A stretch of DNA of 64,000 nt from Kitasatospora sp. MAP5-34 (GTDB taxonomy: Bacteria; Actinomycetota; Actinomycetes; Streptomycetales; Streptomycetaceae): assembly GCF_029894335.1 (NCBI RefSeq), contig NZ_JARXZC010000033.1, positions 27,211 through 91,210 on the forward strand, written 5' to 3'. The translations under genes and the position numbers were made by a program. The notes under the pieces are model-generated. The model saw only the letters and a list, made by a program, of their open reading frames with translations. It was not told where the DNA came from and ran no database searches. Shown piece after piece: positions 1 through 8,815 of this stretch (its first letter is position 1; each line of letters starts with the position of its first letter).

Positions 1-1
1 T

Positions 2-295
2 CCGCTGCGCATGATCGACGAACGCCGGGCCGGCCTGAGCGACTGGGAGTGGGTCGTCGGGGAGGCGCTCGCGGGCCGTGGCGACCGCGCCCGGCTGCTG
101 CACCCGCGCCTGCAGCGCCTCTACGCCGCCCGTCTGACGGAGCGTCACGCCGTCTCGCTGTACGACCAGCCCGAAGCGGCCGCGGCCCTCGTCGGCCCCG
201 AGGTCTGGCGGCTGATCGATCCGAGCCGCACCCCGCCAGCCCCGATCCCGCTCCCCGCACTGCGGGCCGCCGTGGACCGCCTGAACGAACTCTGA
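2..295 (+). CDS. C-terminal fragment of conserved protein upstream of MoxR
   Basis: This reading frame is open from the window edge, so the true start lies outside. About 97 residues are visible, rich in Arg, Leu and Pro, with no membrane segment or catalytic motif I recognise. It ends 48 bp before the moxR start. Its phrases (RLYAARLTERHAVSLYDQP, then GPEVWRLIDP) resemble small conserved proteins that sit just ahead of moxR in actinomycete moxR-DUF58 operons, so it is probably the last part of the preceding operon member. The function is unknown, and I cannot exclude that it is the tail of a larger membrane protein. Confidence 0.55.
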   Translation, partial: PLRMIDERRAGLSDWEWVVGEALAGRGDRARLLHPRLQRLYAARLTERHAVSLYDQPEAAAALVGPEVWRLIDPSRTPPAPIPLPALRAAVDRLNEL

Positions 296-343
296 CCCTC
301 CGCACCCCCGGCCGGGGGCCCCGATCCCGTACCGAGGAGTACC

Positions 344-1351
344 GTGACCAGCACCCAGACCGCCGAATCCGGCCTGTCCAGCACCGATCTGACGCCGCGT
401 CAGGCCGGTGAGCGGGCCCGGCGGGTCCTCGACGAGGTCGGTCGCGCGGTGGTCGGCAAGCCCGAGGCGCTCGAACTGGTGCTGCTCGGCGTGCTGGCCG
501 GGGGCCACATCCTGATCGAGGACCTGCCCGGCCTCGGCAAGACCCTGCTGGCCCGGTCCTTCGCCACCGCGCTGGGCCTGGACTTCCGGCGGATCCAGTT
601 CACCCCGGACCTACTGCCCTCCGACGTGTCCGGCGCGCCGTTCTACGACCAGCGCAGCGGCGAGATGGTCTTCCGCCCCGGACCGGTCTTCACCCACCTG
701 CTGCTGGCCGACGAGGTCAACCGGACGCCGCCCAAGACCCAGGCCGCGCTGCTGGAGGCGATGGCCGAGGCCCAGGTCTCGGTGGACGGTGTCACCCGGC
801 GCCTGCCGGACCCGTTCGTGGTGATCGCGACGGCCAACCCGATCGAGTACGAGGGCACGTACAGCCTGCCCGAGGCCCAGCTCGACCGGTTCCTGCTGCG
901 CGTCCGGATGGGCTACCTGCCGGTGGCACAGGAGTCCGCGATGCTCCGCGCCCGCCTGGACCGGGCCACCCCGGAGGCCGCCCTGCGGGGGCTCACCGAC
1001 CCGGCTGAGGTGGTGGCCATGCGGGCGGCGCTGGAGCGGGTCGAGGTGGACGACGACCTGGTCGACTACGTGGTCGCCCTGGTGGACGCGACCCGCTCGC
1101 ACCCGGAGATCCAGGTCGGCGCCTCCCCACGCGGCGGCCTGGCCCTGATCCAACTGGCCCGCGCCCGGGCCCTCATGGACGGCCGCGACTACGTCGTCCC
1201 CGAGGACGTCAAGGCCCTGGCCGTCCCGGCGCTGGCGCACCGCGTCACGCTCCGGCCCGAGCTGTGGGTCCGTCAGATCAACGCCGACGACGTCATCTCG
1301 GCGCTGGTCGGGACGGTCCCGGCGCCGCAGACCGCACCGGCCCGCCCGTGA
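344..1351 (+). CDS. MoxR-family AAA+ ATPase
   Basis: A 335-residue MoxR-type AAA+ ATPase, a chaperone-like family thought to help mature or activate partner proteins. The Walker A motif (GLGKT) is near residue 68 and the Walker B motif (LLLADEVNR) near 121. The sensor region ATANPIEYEGTYSLPEAQLDRF near 165 and the C-terminal lid domain are typical of the family, and the length is normal. The GTG start is chosen because GAGGAG lies just upstream. The stop overlaps the start of the following DUF58 gene, so the two are translationally coupled, the usual moxR-DUF58 pairing. The client of this pair cannot be read from sequence. Confidence 0.93.
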   Translation: MTSTQTAESGLSSTDLTPRQAGERARRVLDEVGRAVVGKPEALELVLLGVLAGGHILIEDLPGLGKTLLARSFATALGLDFRRIQFTPDLLPSDVSGAPFYDQRSGEMVFRPGPVFTHLLLADEVNRTPPKTQAALLEAMAEAQVSVDGVTRRLPDPFVVIATANPIEYEGTYSLPEAQLDRFLLRVRMGYLPVAQESAMLRARLDRATPEAALRGLTDPAEVVAMRAALERVEVDDDLVDYVVALVDATRSHPEIQVGASPRGGLALIQLARARALMDGRDYVVPEDVKALAVPALAHRVTLRPELWVRQINADDVISALVGTVPAPQTAPARP

Positions 1352-2691
1352 CACCCTCGCAGGGCAGGCGCGGCGCCGCCCGGGCGCTGGGCACCGGCTC
1401 CGCCCCCGCCGCACTCGCCCTGACCCGGCCGCCCGCCGCACCGCCGACGATCTGGCGGGCGAGCGAACGCGCCCTACGGCTGCTGACGGTCGCCGCCGTC
1501 GCCGCCGCGGCCGCGCTGGTGACCGGGCACGCCTGGCTGCTGGCCTGCGCCGCAGGGCCGGTCGTACTGCTGGTGCTGGCCGCCGCCGGGCGCGGTCGCC
1601 CGACCCGGCTCACCGCCGAGGCCGAGATCGGCCCGCGCCGCTGCTTCGAGGGCGACACCGTCGACATCCGGATCGAGCTCTCCTTCGACGGCACGGCCGG
1701 CTGGATCGACCCCGCGCTGTACCTCGGGCCCGGCATGACGCTGGACGGCCTCACGGTGACCGGCCCCGTGGTGGAACTGCGGCTCACCGCCCACCGCTGG
1801 GGCCACTGGACGCTCGGCAGCGTCGATCTCGACCTGTACGACCTCGGCGGGCTGGCCCGGCGCACCGTCCGGGTCGAGTTGGGCGAGGTCCAGGTCTTCC
1901 CCTCCCCCGCACGGTCCTCGCTCACGCCCATTCCGGTACGGCTGCCGGAGCGGCTCGGCGAGCACACCGCCCGCCAGCGCGGCGAGGGCGTCGAGGTGAC
2001 CGGGGTGCGTCCGCACGTCTGGGGGGAACGGCAGCGACGCATCCACTGGCCGTCCAGCACCCGGCGCGGGTCCATCCAGATCAACCAGTTCGCGGCCGAG
2101 CGCGCCGCCGACACGGTCGTACTGATCGACGCGCTCGTCGACTACGTGCACCCGGCCACCGGCGCCTCCAGCCTCGACGAGACGCTGCGCGCCGCCGCCG
2201 GGATCACCCGGGCGTACCTGCGCAGCCACGACCGGGTCGGCGTGGTGTCGATCGGCGGCACCACCCGCTGGCTGCGGCCCGGCAGCGCCGCCGGGCAGTT
2301 CTACCGCCTGGTGGAGACGGTGCTGGAGGTCCGCCGGGACCTCGGCTACCAGGTGCCGGACCTGGACGAGCTGCCCCGCCCGGTGCTCCCGCCGGACGCC
2401 CTGGTGTACGTGATCACGCCGCTCAACGACCAGCGGGTGCTGGACGTCCTGAGCGGTCTCGCAGCGCGCGGCAACCCCGTGGTGGTGGTCGAGGTCCCGA
2501 TCGGCGACCCGGAGCCGGCCCGGGCCGGCGAGATCGGCGAGCTGGTGGTCCAGCTGTGGCGCGCGGACCGCGAGGCACTGCGGTTCGCGCTGCGCGGCCG
2601 GGGCATCCCGGTCGTCCGGCCGGAGCCGGGCGCGGGCCTGGACCTCGCGCTGGCGCCGCTGCTGCGCACCCGGATCAGAGGGAATGTGTGA
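1348..2691 (+). CDS. DUF58 domain protein, partner of MoxR
   Basis: A 447-residue protein with two hydrophobic segments near residues 45-85, an extracytoplasmic-looking beta-rich middle, and a DUF58 segment near residues 205-260. The DUF58 hallmark is present: HVWGERQRRIHWPSSTRRG followed by FAAERAADTVVLIDA, a von Willebrand A-like beginning. The family is known as the partner of MoxR ATPases. The GTG start overlaps the moxR stop as GTGA, and the end overlaps the next start as ATGA, so three genes form a tight operon. A longer in-frame extension upstream would run deep into moxR and is not favoured. Confidence 0.88.
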   Translation: MTPSQGRRGAARALGTGSAPAALALTRPPAAPPTIWRASERALRLLTVAAVAAAAALVTGHAWLLACAAGPVVLLVLAAAGRGRPTRLTAEAEIGPRRCFEGDTVDIRIELSFDGTAGWIDPALYLGPGMTLDGLTVTGPVVELRLTAHRWGHWTLGSVDLDLYDLGGLARRTVRVELGEVQVFPSPARSSLTPIPVRLPERLGEHTARQRGEGVEVTGVRPHVWGERQRRIHWPSSTRRGSIQINQFAAERAADTVVLIDALVDYVHPATGASSLDETLRAAAGITRAYLRSHDRVGVVSIGGTTRWLRPGSAAGQFYRLVETVLEVRRDLGYQVPDLDELPRPVLPPDALVYVITPLNDQRVLDVLSGLAARGNPVVVVEVPIGDPEPARAGEIGELVVQLWRADREALRFALRGRGIPVVRPEPGAGLDLALAPLLRTRIRGNV

Positions 2692-3239
2692 TGAGCACTC
2701 CGATCTCCACGCCGATCTCCACGACCCGAGCCGCGCGCAGCCTCGGCATCGCGCTCGCACTCGCGTCCGCCGATCCGGTCGCGCTCGCCCACGCGCCCCG
2801 GCTCACCCTGCTGGTGCCCGTCGCCGCCGTGGCAGCGGCGTGGTGGGCGAGCCCGGTGGTGGCCGACCGCCCGGTGCGGCACTCCTGGGCCTGGGGCGCT
2901 CAGCTGTCGCGACACCGCAACACGGTGTTCGCGGCGGGCTGCGTCCTGCTCGCGGCGGCGAGCTCACCACCGCTCTGGCTGGCGGCCTGCGTCACGGCGC
3001 TGCTGCTCGGGTACCTGCTGCTCGCCGACGCGGTCGCAGCCGGCCCGGCAGGCGCACGGCAGTGGCGCTCGCGCGCGGTCCCCGCCGCCGCGTACGGCGC
3101 GAGCGCCCTGGTACTGCTGGCGGCCTTCGCGCCGGTAGGCGGGGTCACCTGGGGACGCCTCGTCGCGGCGCTCGCGGTGGTCGGCTCGGCCGTGGTGGCC
3201 GGGCTGGCGCTCTGGTCGCGCGGGATCGACCCGCCATGA
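2691..3239 (+). CDS. Hypothetical membrane protein of the moxR operon
   Basis: A 182-residue protein whose ATG overlaps the DUF58 stop. It has four to five probable membrane segments (near residues 38-58, 80-95, 100-118, 130-150 and 155-175) separated by short charged loops. No catalytic motif is visible. Genes for small membrane proteins are common at this place after DUF58, so it is probably an accessory membrane subunit of the same system. The N terminus repeats STPISTPIS, encoded by a short duplicated sequence. The function is unknown. Confidence 0.7.
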   Translation: MSTPISTPISTTRAARSLGIALALASADPVALAHAPRLTLLVPVAAVAAAWWASPVVADRPVRHSWAWGAQLSRHRNTVFAAGCVLLAAASSPPLWLAACVTALLLGYLLLADAVAAGPAGARQWRSRAVPAAAYGASALVLLAAFAPVGGVTWGRLVAALAVVGSAVVAGLALWSRGIDPP

Positions 3240-3356
3240 GCGCGGCGGGACCCGCCGGTTGCGCCGGTCGCCGACCGTACCGCGCTCTGCCAGTCTGAGA
3301 GCCCGGGAGCCTGAGAACTTGGGAGCCTGAGGCCGGACCTGCGGCAGGAGACCCGA

Positions 3357-4013
3357 GTGTGCTGGAGTGCCGAGGCCGACCTCATCGCGGGGACGGTGAT
3401 CACCGGGCTCGGGGTGTGCTGCCTGGCGCGCGTCCGGCGGCTGCCGGACGTACCGCTGGCCGCCCTGCCGCTGGTACTCGGAGCGCATCAGCTGATCGAG
3501 GCGGCCGTCTGGTCGGGGGCCGAGGGCGGGCCGTCCGCCGGGGCGGCGCAGTGGGCCCGGGCCGCCTGGGCCGTGATCGCGCTGCCGCTGCTGCCGGTCC
3601 TGGTGCCGCTGGGCGTGTGGTGCAGCGCGCGCCCGCCCGGCCAGGGCCCGCGAGCGGCGTTGGCCCTGCTGGGCGTGGCCGTCGCCGTCCCGCTCGCGGT
3701 CGCCGTGGCAGCCCACCCCGTCACGGCCGAGATCCACGGCCACACCCTGCGGTACGGGGTGGGGCTCGCGTCCGCCCCGCTACTGCTGGCCTGCTACCTG
3801 CTCGTGACAGTCGGCTCGCTACTGCTGAGCGGCGACCGGCTGCTGCGGCTGCTGGGCACGCTCGTCGGCCTGGGGGCCGTCCTCTGCGGCGTGCTGTACG
3901 AGCTGGCCTTCGCCTCCACCTGGTGCGCCCTCGCCGCCCTGGCGAGCGTCGTCCTGCTCCGCTGGACGGGCCGGCCCGTCGCCGACCCGTCCGCACGCGG
4001 ATCGGGTGGGTAA
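3357..4013 (+). CDS. DUF6629-like integral membrane protein
   Basis: A 218-residue protein beginning MCWSAEADL, the opening I associate with the DUF6629 family of actinobacterial membrane proteins. About seven hydrophobic segments span the protein, with short Arg-rich turns and no soluble domain. The GTG start has GGCAGGAG seven bases upstream. The gene is separated from the moxR operon by 117 bp and from the convergent dehydrogenase gene by 62 bp, so it is probably transcribed alone. The biochemical role is unknown. The family name is from memory of the N-terminal motif and would need a profile search. Confidence 0.65.
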   Translation: MCWSAEADLIAGTVITGLGVCCLARVRRLPDVPLAALPLVLGAHQLIEAAVWSGAEGGPSAGAAQWARAAWAVIALPLLPVLVPLGVWCSARPPGQGPRAALALLGVAVAVPLAVAVAAHPVTAEIHGHTLRYGVGLASAPLLLACYLLVTVGSLLLSGDRLLRLLGTLVGLGAVLCGVLYELAFASTWCALAALASVVLLRWTGRPVADPSARGSGG

Positions 4014-4075
4014 CGGGGGTGGCTGGGGTGGCGGGGTCATCCCCGCCTCGTCGTGTCGTGCTCGGTGTCGGGCCG

Positions 4076-5077
4076 CTACGGCCGGATCAGCGTCTTGCCG
4101 AGGGGCCGGCCGGTGACCTGGTCGCGGAGGACTCCCGGGAGGTCGGCGAGCCGGATCTCCCGGGTGATCAACCGTTCCACGGGCAGGTCCTCGAACGGCC
4201 GCCCGGTCAGCGCGTCGACCGCCGCGACGAAGTCGGCGGGCGCGGTCCCGTAACTGCCGCCGACGCGGACCGCCTTGCCCTGCCAGGACGTCGAGACCGC
4301 GACCTCGGTGCGGCGGGTGGTGTCCAGGTCGCAGTCCAGTCCGGCCAACGTGTCGCCCGGGGCGGTGCCGCCGTAGAGCATCACCAACCCACCCGGGGCG
4401 ACCAGGCGCAGTGCCTGCTCCAGAACTGCGGGCTGGACAAGGGTCGTCGCCACCACGGCCACGTCCAGGCCGCCTTCGGGCAGCGACTCCATCGGCCCGA
4501 TCGGGACGTCGAGTACGCCGCTGTCGCGCAGGAACGAGGTGCGGTCGGCGCTGCGGTTGCCGAGCGCGACGTCGGCTCCCAGCGCGTCGGCGAGCCCTGC
4601 TATCAGGACTCCGGCCGTTCCCGCGCCGAGCACGCCGAGGCGCAGGCCGGGCAGTTCGGTGCCGAGGTGGCGGGCGATCGCGGCGAGGCAGTGCCGGGCG
4701 CAGGCCAGCGGCTCGGTGAACACCAGTCGGCGCGCCGCGACGCCGTGCGGCACCACCGGCAGGGCCGCCGCGAGGCAGTCCGCCGGGCCGGCCGCCCACA
4801 TCCGGGTCGCGAAGCCCGTACCGCGCGTCACCGCCACGTTCGGGTCCAGGCTGACGCGCTGTCCCGCCGACAGCCCGGGCAGGGTGGACTCCTCGACCAC
4901 GCCGACGAGTTCATGACCGAACTGGCTCACCCCGTGCCGGTCGCCGACGATCTCCTTGAGATCCGACCGGCACAGGCCGGCCACCTCGATCCGGACGCGC
5001 ACCGCGTGCTCGCCCGGCGGGCGCTCGCACGGCGTCCGCTCAAGTGACGGACCGTCAACTCCCAGCACCACCCTCAT
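4076..5077 (-). CDS. Zinc-type MDR dehydrogenase, probable cyclitol reductase
   Basis: A 333-residue medium-chain dehydrogenase/reductase. The N-terminal GroES-like half has the catalytic-zinc elements AGLCRSDL and FGHELVG. A Rossmann motif (LGAGTAG) near residue 150 starts the cofactor domain. The four-cysteine structural-zinc loop of classical alcohol dehydrogenases is not visible. It is the last gene of a minus-strand operon and its start overlaps the aminotransferase stop by 4 bp. In validamycin-type clusters an MDR enzyme (ValN) reduces the cyclitol ring, and that is the likely job here: reducing or oxidising a C7-cyclitol phosphate before or after amination. The substrate is inferred from context only. 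Confidence 0.8.
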   Translation of the reverse strand: MRVVLGVDGPSLERTPCERPPGEHAVRVRIEVAGLCRSDLKEIVGDRHGVSQFGHELVGVVEESTLPGLSAGQRVSLDPNVAVTRGTGFATRMWAAGPADCLAAALPVVPHGVAARRLVFTEPLACARHCLAAIARHLGTELPGLRLGVLGAGTAGVLIAGLADALGADVALGNRSADRTSFLRDSGVLDVPIGPMESLPEGGLDVAVVATTLVQPAVLEQALRLVAPGGLVMLYGGTAPGDTLAGLDCDLDTTRRTEVAVSTSWQGKAVRVGGSYGTAPADFVAAVDALTGRPFEDLPVERLITREIRLADLPGVLRDQVTGRPLGKTLIRP

Positions 5078-6375
5078 CCGACGGGCTCCGGAGCCGACGG
5101 CGCCTCCAGGGCCTCACCGAAGCGGTCGGCGACCAGGTGGGCGTCCTGCGGGGTGAGGACCAGCGGCGGGCGCAGCTCGATGACGTTGCCCAGGCCGTGT
5201 TCGGACACCCGGGTGAGTACGCCGCGCCGCTGGAGCGCCCGCTGGTAGGCGTGGGCCTCCTCGACCGCCTTGCCGCCGTCGGGCTTGACGAGTTCGACGC
5301 CCAACATCAGCCCGAGCCCCCGGACTTCGCCGATGACCGGGTGGTCCTGTTGCAGGGCGCGCAGGCGGTCGGTCAGGACGTCTCCGGCCGCCCGGACGTT
5401 CTCCAGGAACCCGGGTCGCTGGATGATCTCCAGCGTTTTCACGGCGGCTGCGGCGGCGAGCGTGTGCGCGCCGTAGGTGAACCCGTGCAGCGAGCGGTCC
5501 CAGGGTGCCATCCGCTCCTCGGTGAGGATGGCCGCCAGCGGCAGGCCGCTGCCGGTCAGCCCCTTGGAGACGGTCATCATGTGCGGCTGCACGCCGAAGT
5601 GCTCGGCTGCGAACATCCGGCCGGTGCGGCCGAACGCGGTCTGGATCTCGTCGAAGATCAGCACGATCTCGCGGGCGTCGCAGAACGCCCTGAGCTCCTG
5701 GAGGTAGCCGGGCGGCGGGACGACGTTGCCGCCCACGCCGCTGATCGGCTCCATGATCACGCAGGCCACGCTGCCGGAGCTCGCGTACTCGATGAAGTCC
5801 TCGATGCGCTCGACGCACAGCATCCCGCAGACGTCCGGCGTCTGCCGGTAGAAGCACCGGAAGCAGTACGGCCCGGGTACGTGCAGCGCGCCGGGGAACC
5901 GGTGCGGGAAGGGTGCGCGCAGCCGGCTGCTGCCGTTGAGACCGGCCGCCGCCAGGGTCTGCCCGACGTGCCCCCGGAACGGCACGATCACGTCGCGCCG
6001 ACCGGTGTGGTGCTGGGCCATCTTGATCGCGCCCTCGTTGGCGGTGGATCCGCCGGAACTGCGCAGGTTCACCCGGGTCAGGTTGTCCGGGCTGATCCTG
6101 ACCAGCTCCTGCATCACCCGGTTGGTCGCCTCGGTCTGGAACGAGGAACTCGCGAACACCAGCTCCTCGGTCTGCGCCCGGACCGCCGCCATCACCTCGG
6201 GATGCTGGTACCCGAGCAGCAGGTTGAAGGTGCCCGAGACGCAGTCCAGGTACTCGCGCCCACGGCTGTCCCAGGCGCGGATGCCCTCGCCCCTGACCAG
6301 GACGGCGTCACCCAGCTGGTACTGCGCCGCCTGCTGCGGGTCGACCTGCTGGGGGTCGACCGCGAGGTCACTCAT
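5074..6375 (-). CDS. Class III aminotransferase (PLP), ValM-like role
   Basis: A 433-residue class III (ornithine/GABA-type) aminotransferase of normal length. The PLP-phosphate region (SSGGSTANEGAIKMA), the Asp motif IFDEIQTAFGRTG and the Schiff-base lysine in VSKGLTGSG are all present, so it should be active. A cysteine cluster, CFRCFYRQTPDVC, lies near residue 175. It overlaps the upstream pseudo-glycosyltransferase gene by 8 bp. Validamycin and acarbose clusters use aminotransferases to put the nitrogen on a keto-cyclitol, giving validamine 7-phosphate or an equivalent. Here it most likely supplies the amine acceptor for the pseudo-glycosyltransferase. The N terminus carries a short DPQQ duplication. 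Confidence 0.88.
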   Translation of the reverse strand: MSDLAVDPQQVDPQQAAQYQLGDAVLVRGEGIRAWDSRGREYLDCVSGTFNLLLGYQHPEVMAAVRAQTEELVFASSSFQTEATNRVMQELVRISPDNLTRVNLRSSGGSTANEGAIKMAQHHTGRRDVIVPFRGHVGQTLAAAGLNGSSRLRAPFPHRFPGALHVPGPYCFRCFYRQTPDVCGMLCVERIEDFIEYASSGSVACVIMEPISGVGGNVVPPPGYLQELRAFCDAREIVLIFDEIQTAFGRTGRMFAAEHFGVQPHMMTVSKGLTGSGLPLAAILTEERMAPWDRSLHGFTYGAHTLAAAAAVKTLEIIQRPGFLENVRAAGDVLTDRLRALQQDHPVIGEVRGLGLMLGVELVKPDGGKAVEEAHAYQRALQRRGVLTRVSEHGLGNVIELRPPLVLTPQDAHLVADRFGEALEAPSAPEPVG

Positions 6376-7813
6376 GGCGGGCCCGGTGGTCGGCGGCGAG
6401 ACCGTCGAGCTGGGCGCGCACCCACGCCTCCAGCGTCCACGGCTCGGCCGCCCGGCGGCGGCGCTCGGCCGCTTCGGCTCGCGCGGCCGGGGGCGAGGTG
6501 AGCGCGTCCGTGATCGCCCGAGCCTGCTCGACCAGGTCGAACGGGTTGACGGTACGGCAGACCGGACCGAGCACCTCGGCCGCGCCGCACAGCTCGGAGA
6601 GGATCACCTCGGCGTCCCGCCCGTTGATCAGCGGGGCCTCGAAGGTGCTCAGATTCTGGCCGTCCACAGTGGAGTTGAACATCAACAGGTCGGCGCGGCG
6701 GAAGCAACCCAGGGTGTGCTCGACCTCGTTGTCGCAGTGCCAGCGCACCGTGTCAGCGCCCAGCCGGGCGTTCGCGTCGGCGACTGCGGCCTGCACCCGG
6801 CGTACGTAGTCGGCATTGGCCTCGACGTAGAGCCGGTTGGGGTTCATCCGCACCAGCATCCTGGCGTCGCACAGGCGTTCGTCGGACCTTATAGCCAACT
6901 CGAAAGCCCGCACCGCGCGTTCGGCGTTCTTCATCGGGTCGGTCCGGCCGCTGTGGACGACCAGGGGGCGCTCGCCCGCCCAGTCGGCGAAGCCGTCCGG
7001 CAGCCTGGGCTCGCGGCTGTGCAGGGTCAGCGGGCTGTAGCCGAGCGGCATGGTGCGTACGCTGGTCCGGTGGCCGCGCCGGTGGATGACGCCGGCGTCG
7101 CGGTCCACCACCGCGTCGGGGATCAGATCGGCCACGCAGTCGAGGAAGTTCCGCCGCCACCGGTCGGCGAAGAAGCCGATCGTGGTGGCCGGCAGCATGC
7201 CCTCCAGCAGACCGACCCGGACGGATTTCGGCAGCACCCGCCAGTAGTCGGGCGAGGGCCAGGGGATGTGCACGAAGAGCAGGATCGGCGCGTCGGGCCG
7301 CTGCTCGCGCAGCCTGGCGGGGACGGCGACCAGCTGGTAGTCGTGCACCAGGTACGCCGGGTCGGACGCGTCGGCCGAACTCTTCAGCAGCGCGTCGGCG
7401 AAATCGCCGGTGAACTCCGCGAAGGACTCCATCGCCCGGTAGGTCCCGGCGTCGAAGGTGGGCGAAGTCCAGGTGTCCCAGCCGTAGTTGTTGGCCGCCC
7501 AGAGGAGCTGCGCGGTCACCACGTGCTGCACCACCTCGAAGGTCCGGCGGTCGTGGCGCAGCAGCCGGATCCGGATCTCACGGCCGGACGGCAGCTCCAG
7601 GGTGAGGCCGTCGGGGTTCTCCCGGGCGGCCCGGTGGTCGTCGTCGGTGTCGGCGCTCGCGATCCACGTCACGTCGAGCACGCCGGCCTGCTCTGCCACC
7701 ACGTTGCCGGTGCCGCCGGGCGCGAGCCAGGGGCGGAGCTCGCCGGTATCCGGGTCGGGCGCGTAGCTGACGGCGGCCCGCTTGCTGGCCAGGAACAGTT
7801 GGCGATCCGTCAC
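6368..7813 (-). CDS. VldE/ValL-type pseudo-glycosyltransferase (GT20 fold)
   Basis: A 481-residue trehalose-6-phosphate-synthase-like (GT20) protein. Motifs in order are VHDYQLVAVPARL near residue 165, FVHIPWPSPDYW near 190, RTMPLGYSPLTL near 258, SGRTDPMKNAERAVRAF near 290 and FNSTVDGQNLSTFEAPL near 382. Where OtsA proteins have a DRLDYTKG motif this has SGRTDP.KN, the change I associate with VldE and ValL. Those enzymes couple GDP-valienol to validamine 7-phosphate through a non-glycosidic C-N bond. The GTG start with AGAGGA upstream is preferred over a longer Asn-Arg-Pro-repeat extension. This gene is the strongest evidence that the cluster makes a pseudo-disaccharide. Confidence 0.9.
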   Translation of the reverse strand: MTDRQLFLASKRAAVSYAPDPDTGELRPWLAPGGTGNVVAEQAGVLDVTWIASADTDDDHRAARENPDGLTLELPSGREIRIRLLRHDRRTFEVVQHVVTAQLLWAANNYGWDTWTSPTFDAGTYRAMESFAEFTGDFADALLKSSADASDPAYLVHDYQLVAVPARLREQRPDAPILLFVHIPWPSPDYWRVLPKSVRVGLLEGMLPATTIGFFADRWRRNFLDCVADLIPDAVVDRDAGVIHRRGHRTSVRTMPLGYSPLTLHSREPRLPDGFADWAGERPLVVHSGRTDPMKNAERAVRAFELAIRSDERLCDARMLVRMNPNRLYVEANADYVRRVQAAVADANARLGADTVRWHCDNEVEHTLGCFRRADLLMFNSTVDGQNLSTFEAPLINGRDAEVILSELCGAAEVLGPVCRTVNPFDLVEQARAITDALTSPPAARAEAAERRRRAAEPWTLEAWVRAQLDGLAADHRARHE

Positions 7814-7837
7814 GGCCGGTCCTCTCGTTGGGCGATT

Positions 7838-7906
7838 TCTCGGACGGTTCCTCGGACGATTCAAAGGGCGGTTCAAGGGCGGTTCAGAGGGTGCAAGGGC
7901 GGTTCA
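7838..7906. repeat. Short direct repeats after the RmlD-like gene
   Basis: Three copies of GGGCGGTTCA (7,866, 7,877 and 7,897, the last overlapping the stop codon of the RmlD-like gene) are preceded by two diverged TCGGACGGTTC-type units. The block fills the gap before the pseudo-glycosyltransferase start. Read through in frame it would encode an Asn-Arg-Pro repeat, which is why I do not take the longer start for that gene. Confidence 0.6.
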
Positions 7907-8815
7907 GAGAGCGATGAGCCTGGCGGTGGCCTCGAAGACGTCCATCGGGGCGAGGGTCGCGAGCTCGGGGAGGCTCCCGGCGCGCTCACTGTGCAGACAG
8001 GCGTTGCGCGGGCGGCAGGCGTAGCCGGTGCTCTGCTGGGGTGCGGGGCTCACCAGGGCCGGGTCCACTCCGTAGCTCTGCGCGATGTGCCGGGCCCAGG
8101 TCAGCCTGGTCAGCCGTCGTGGGCCGCCCAGGTGTACGACGCCGGTGTGCTCGGAGACCAGCAGTGCGCTGCTCCATGCGGCGACGTCGTCCACCAGCAC
8201 GGGACTGTTCCAGTGGTCGTCGGGTACCGCTACGGGTTCGGCCGCGCTCAGCTTCAGTGCGCAGGTGGTGAAGAAGTTCGGCCGCAAACCGTCGCGGTCC
8301 CAACCGTAGACCAGGCTCACCCGCAACACGAGGACGTTGCCGCTCGCCAGCAGCGTGTCCTCGGCCGCGAGCTTGGCGCGGCCGTACGCGTTGGCGGGCT
8401 CGGTGGGCTGCGACTCGCCGCAGCTCGCCGCGCGGCCGGGGAAGACGTTGTCGGTGGAGATCAGCACCGCCCGGCGGCCGTCGAGCAGTTCGGCGAGGTG
8501 CCGGGCGCCGCCGTGGTGCGCGGCGGCCGCCTGCTCGGGGTTGGCCTCGCACCAGGTGATGTCGGAGGGCCCGTGCGCGATGACCAGCGCGTCCGGGCGG
8601 GCCGTTTCGAGGAGGGCCTGTACCGAGCCGCGCCGGACGATGTCGACCGGGAGCCAGGCCAGGCCCCTGGCTCCGGACCCGGTCGGCCGGTGCCGCGAAC
8701 TGAGGGTGACGGCGTGACCGAGCCCGGCCAGTCGTCGGCCGATGTGGCCGGCCAGGTAGCCCGCGCCGATCACCAGCACGCGTAGGCGGGTGCCGTCGAG
8801 GTGACGCAGCGTCAT
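7904..8815 (-). CDS. RmlD-like NAD(P)-dependent sugar/cyclitol reductase
   Basis: A 303-residue extended short-chain dehydrogenase. The Rossmann motif GAGYLAGHIG is near residue 18, ISTDNVFPG near 125 carries the catalytic Ser/Thr region, and YGRAKLAAE near 150 is the YxxxK catalytic pair. The overall shape matches RmlD-type dTDP-4-keto-sugar reductases. The ATG overlaps the transporter stop by 4 bp, and 90 bp with short repeats separate it from the pseudo-glycosyltransferase. It probably reduces a keto group on the activated or free cyclitol. I know of no exact counterpart in validamycin gene sets, so this step may be specific to this pathway. Confidence 0.78.
   Translation of the reverse strand: MTLRHLDGTRLRVLVIGAGYLAGHIGRRLAGLGHAVTLSSRHRPTGSGARGLAWLPVDIVRRGSVQALLETARPDALVIAHGPSDITWCEANPEQAAAAHHGGARHLAELLDGRRAVLISTDNVFPGRAASCGESQPTEPANAYGRAKLAAEDTLLASGNVLVLRVSLVYGWDRDGLRPNFFTTCALKLSAAEPVAVPDDHWNSPVLVDDVAAWSSALLVSEHTGVVHLGGPRRLTRLTWARHIAQSYGVDPALVSPAPQQSTGYACRPRNACLHSERAGSLPELATLAPMDVFEATARLIAL

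Noticed and set aside
6368..7876. Longer start for the pseudo-glycosyltransferase giving an Asn-Arg-Pro repeat leader
   Set aside because: The extension is encoded by the intergenic GGGCGGTTCA-type repeats, while the GTG at 7,813 has a good ribosome-binding site and normal family start.
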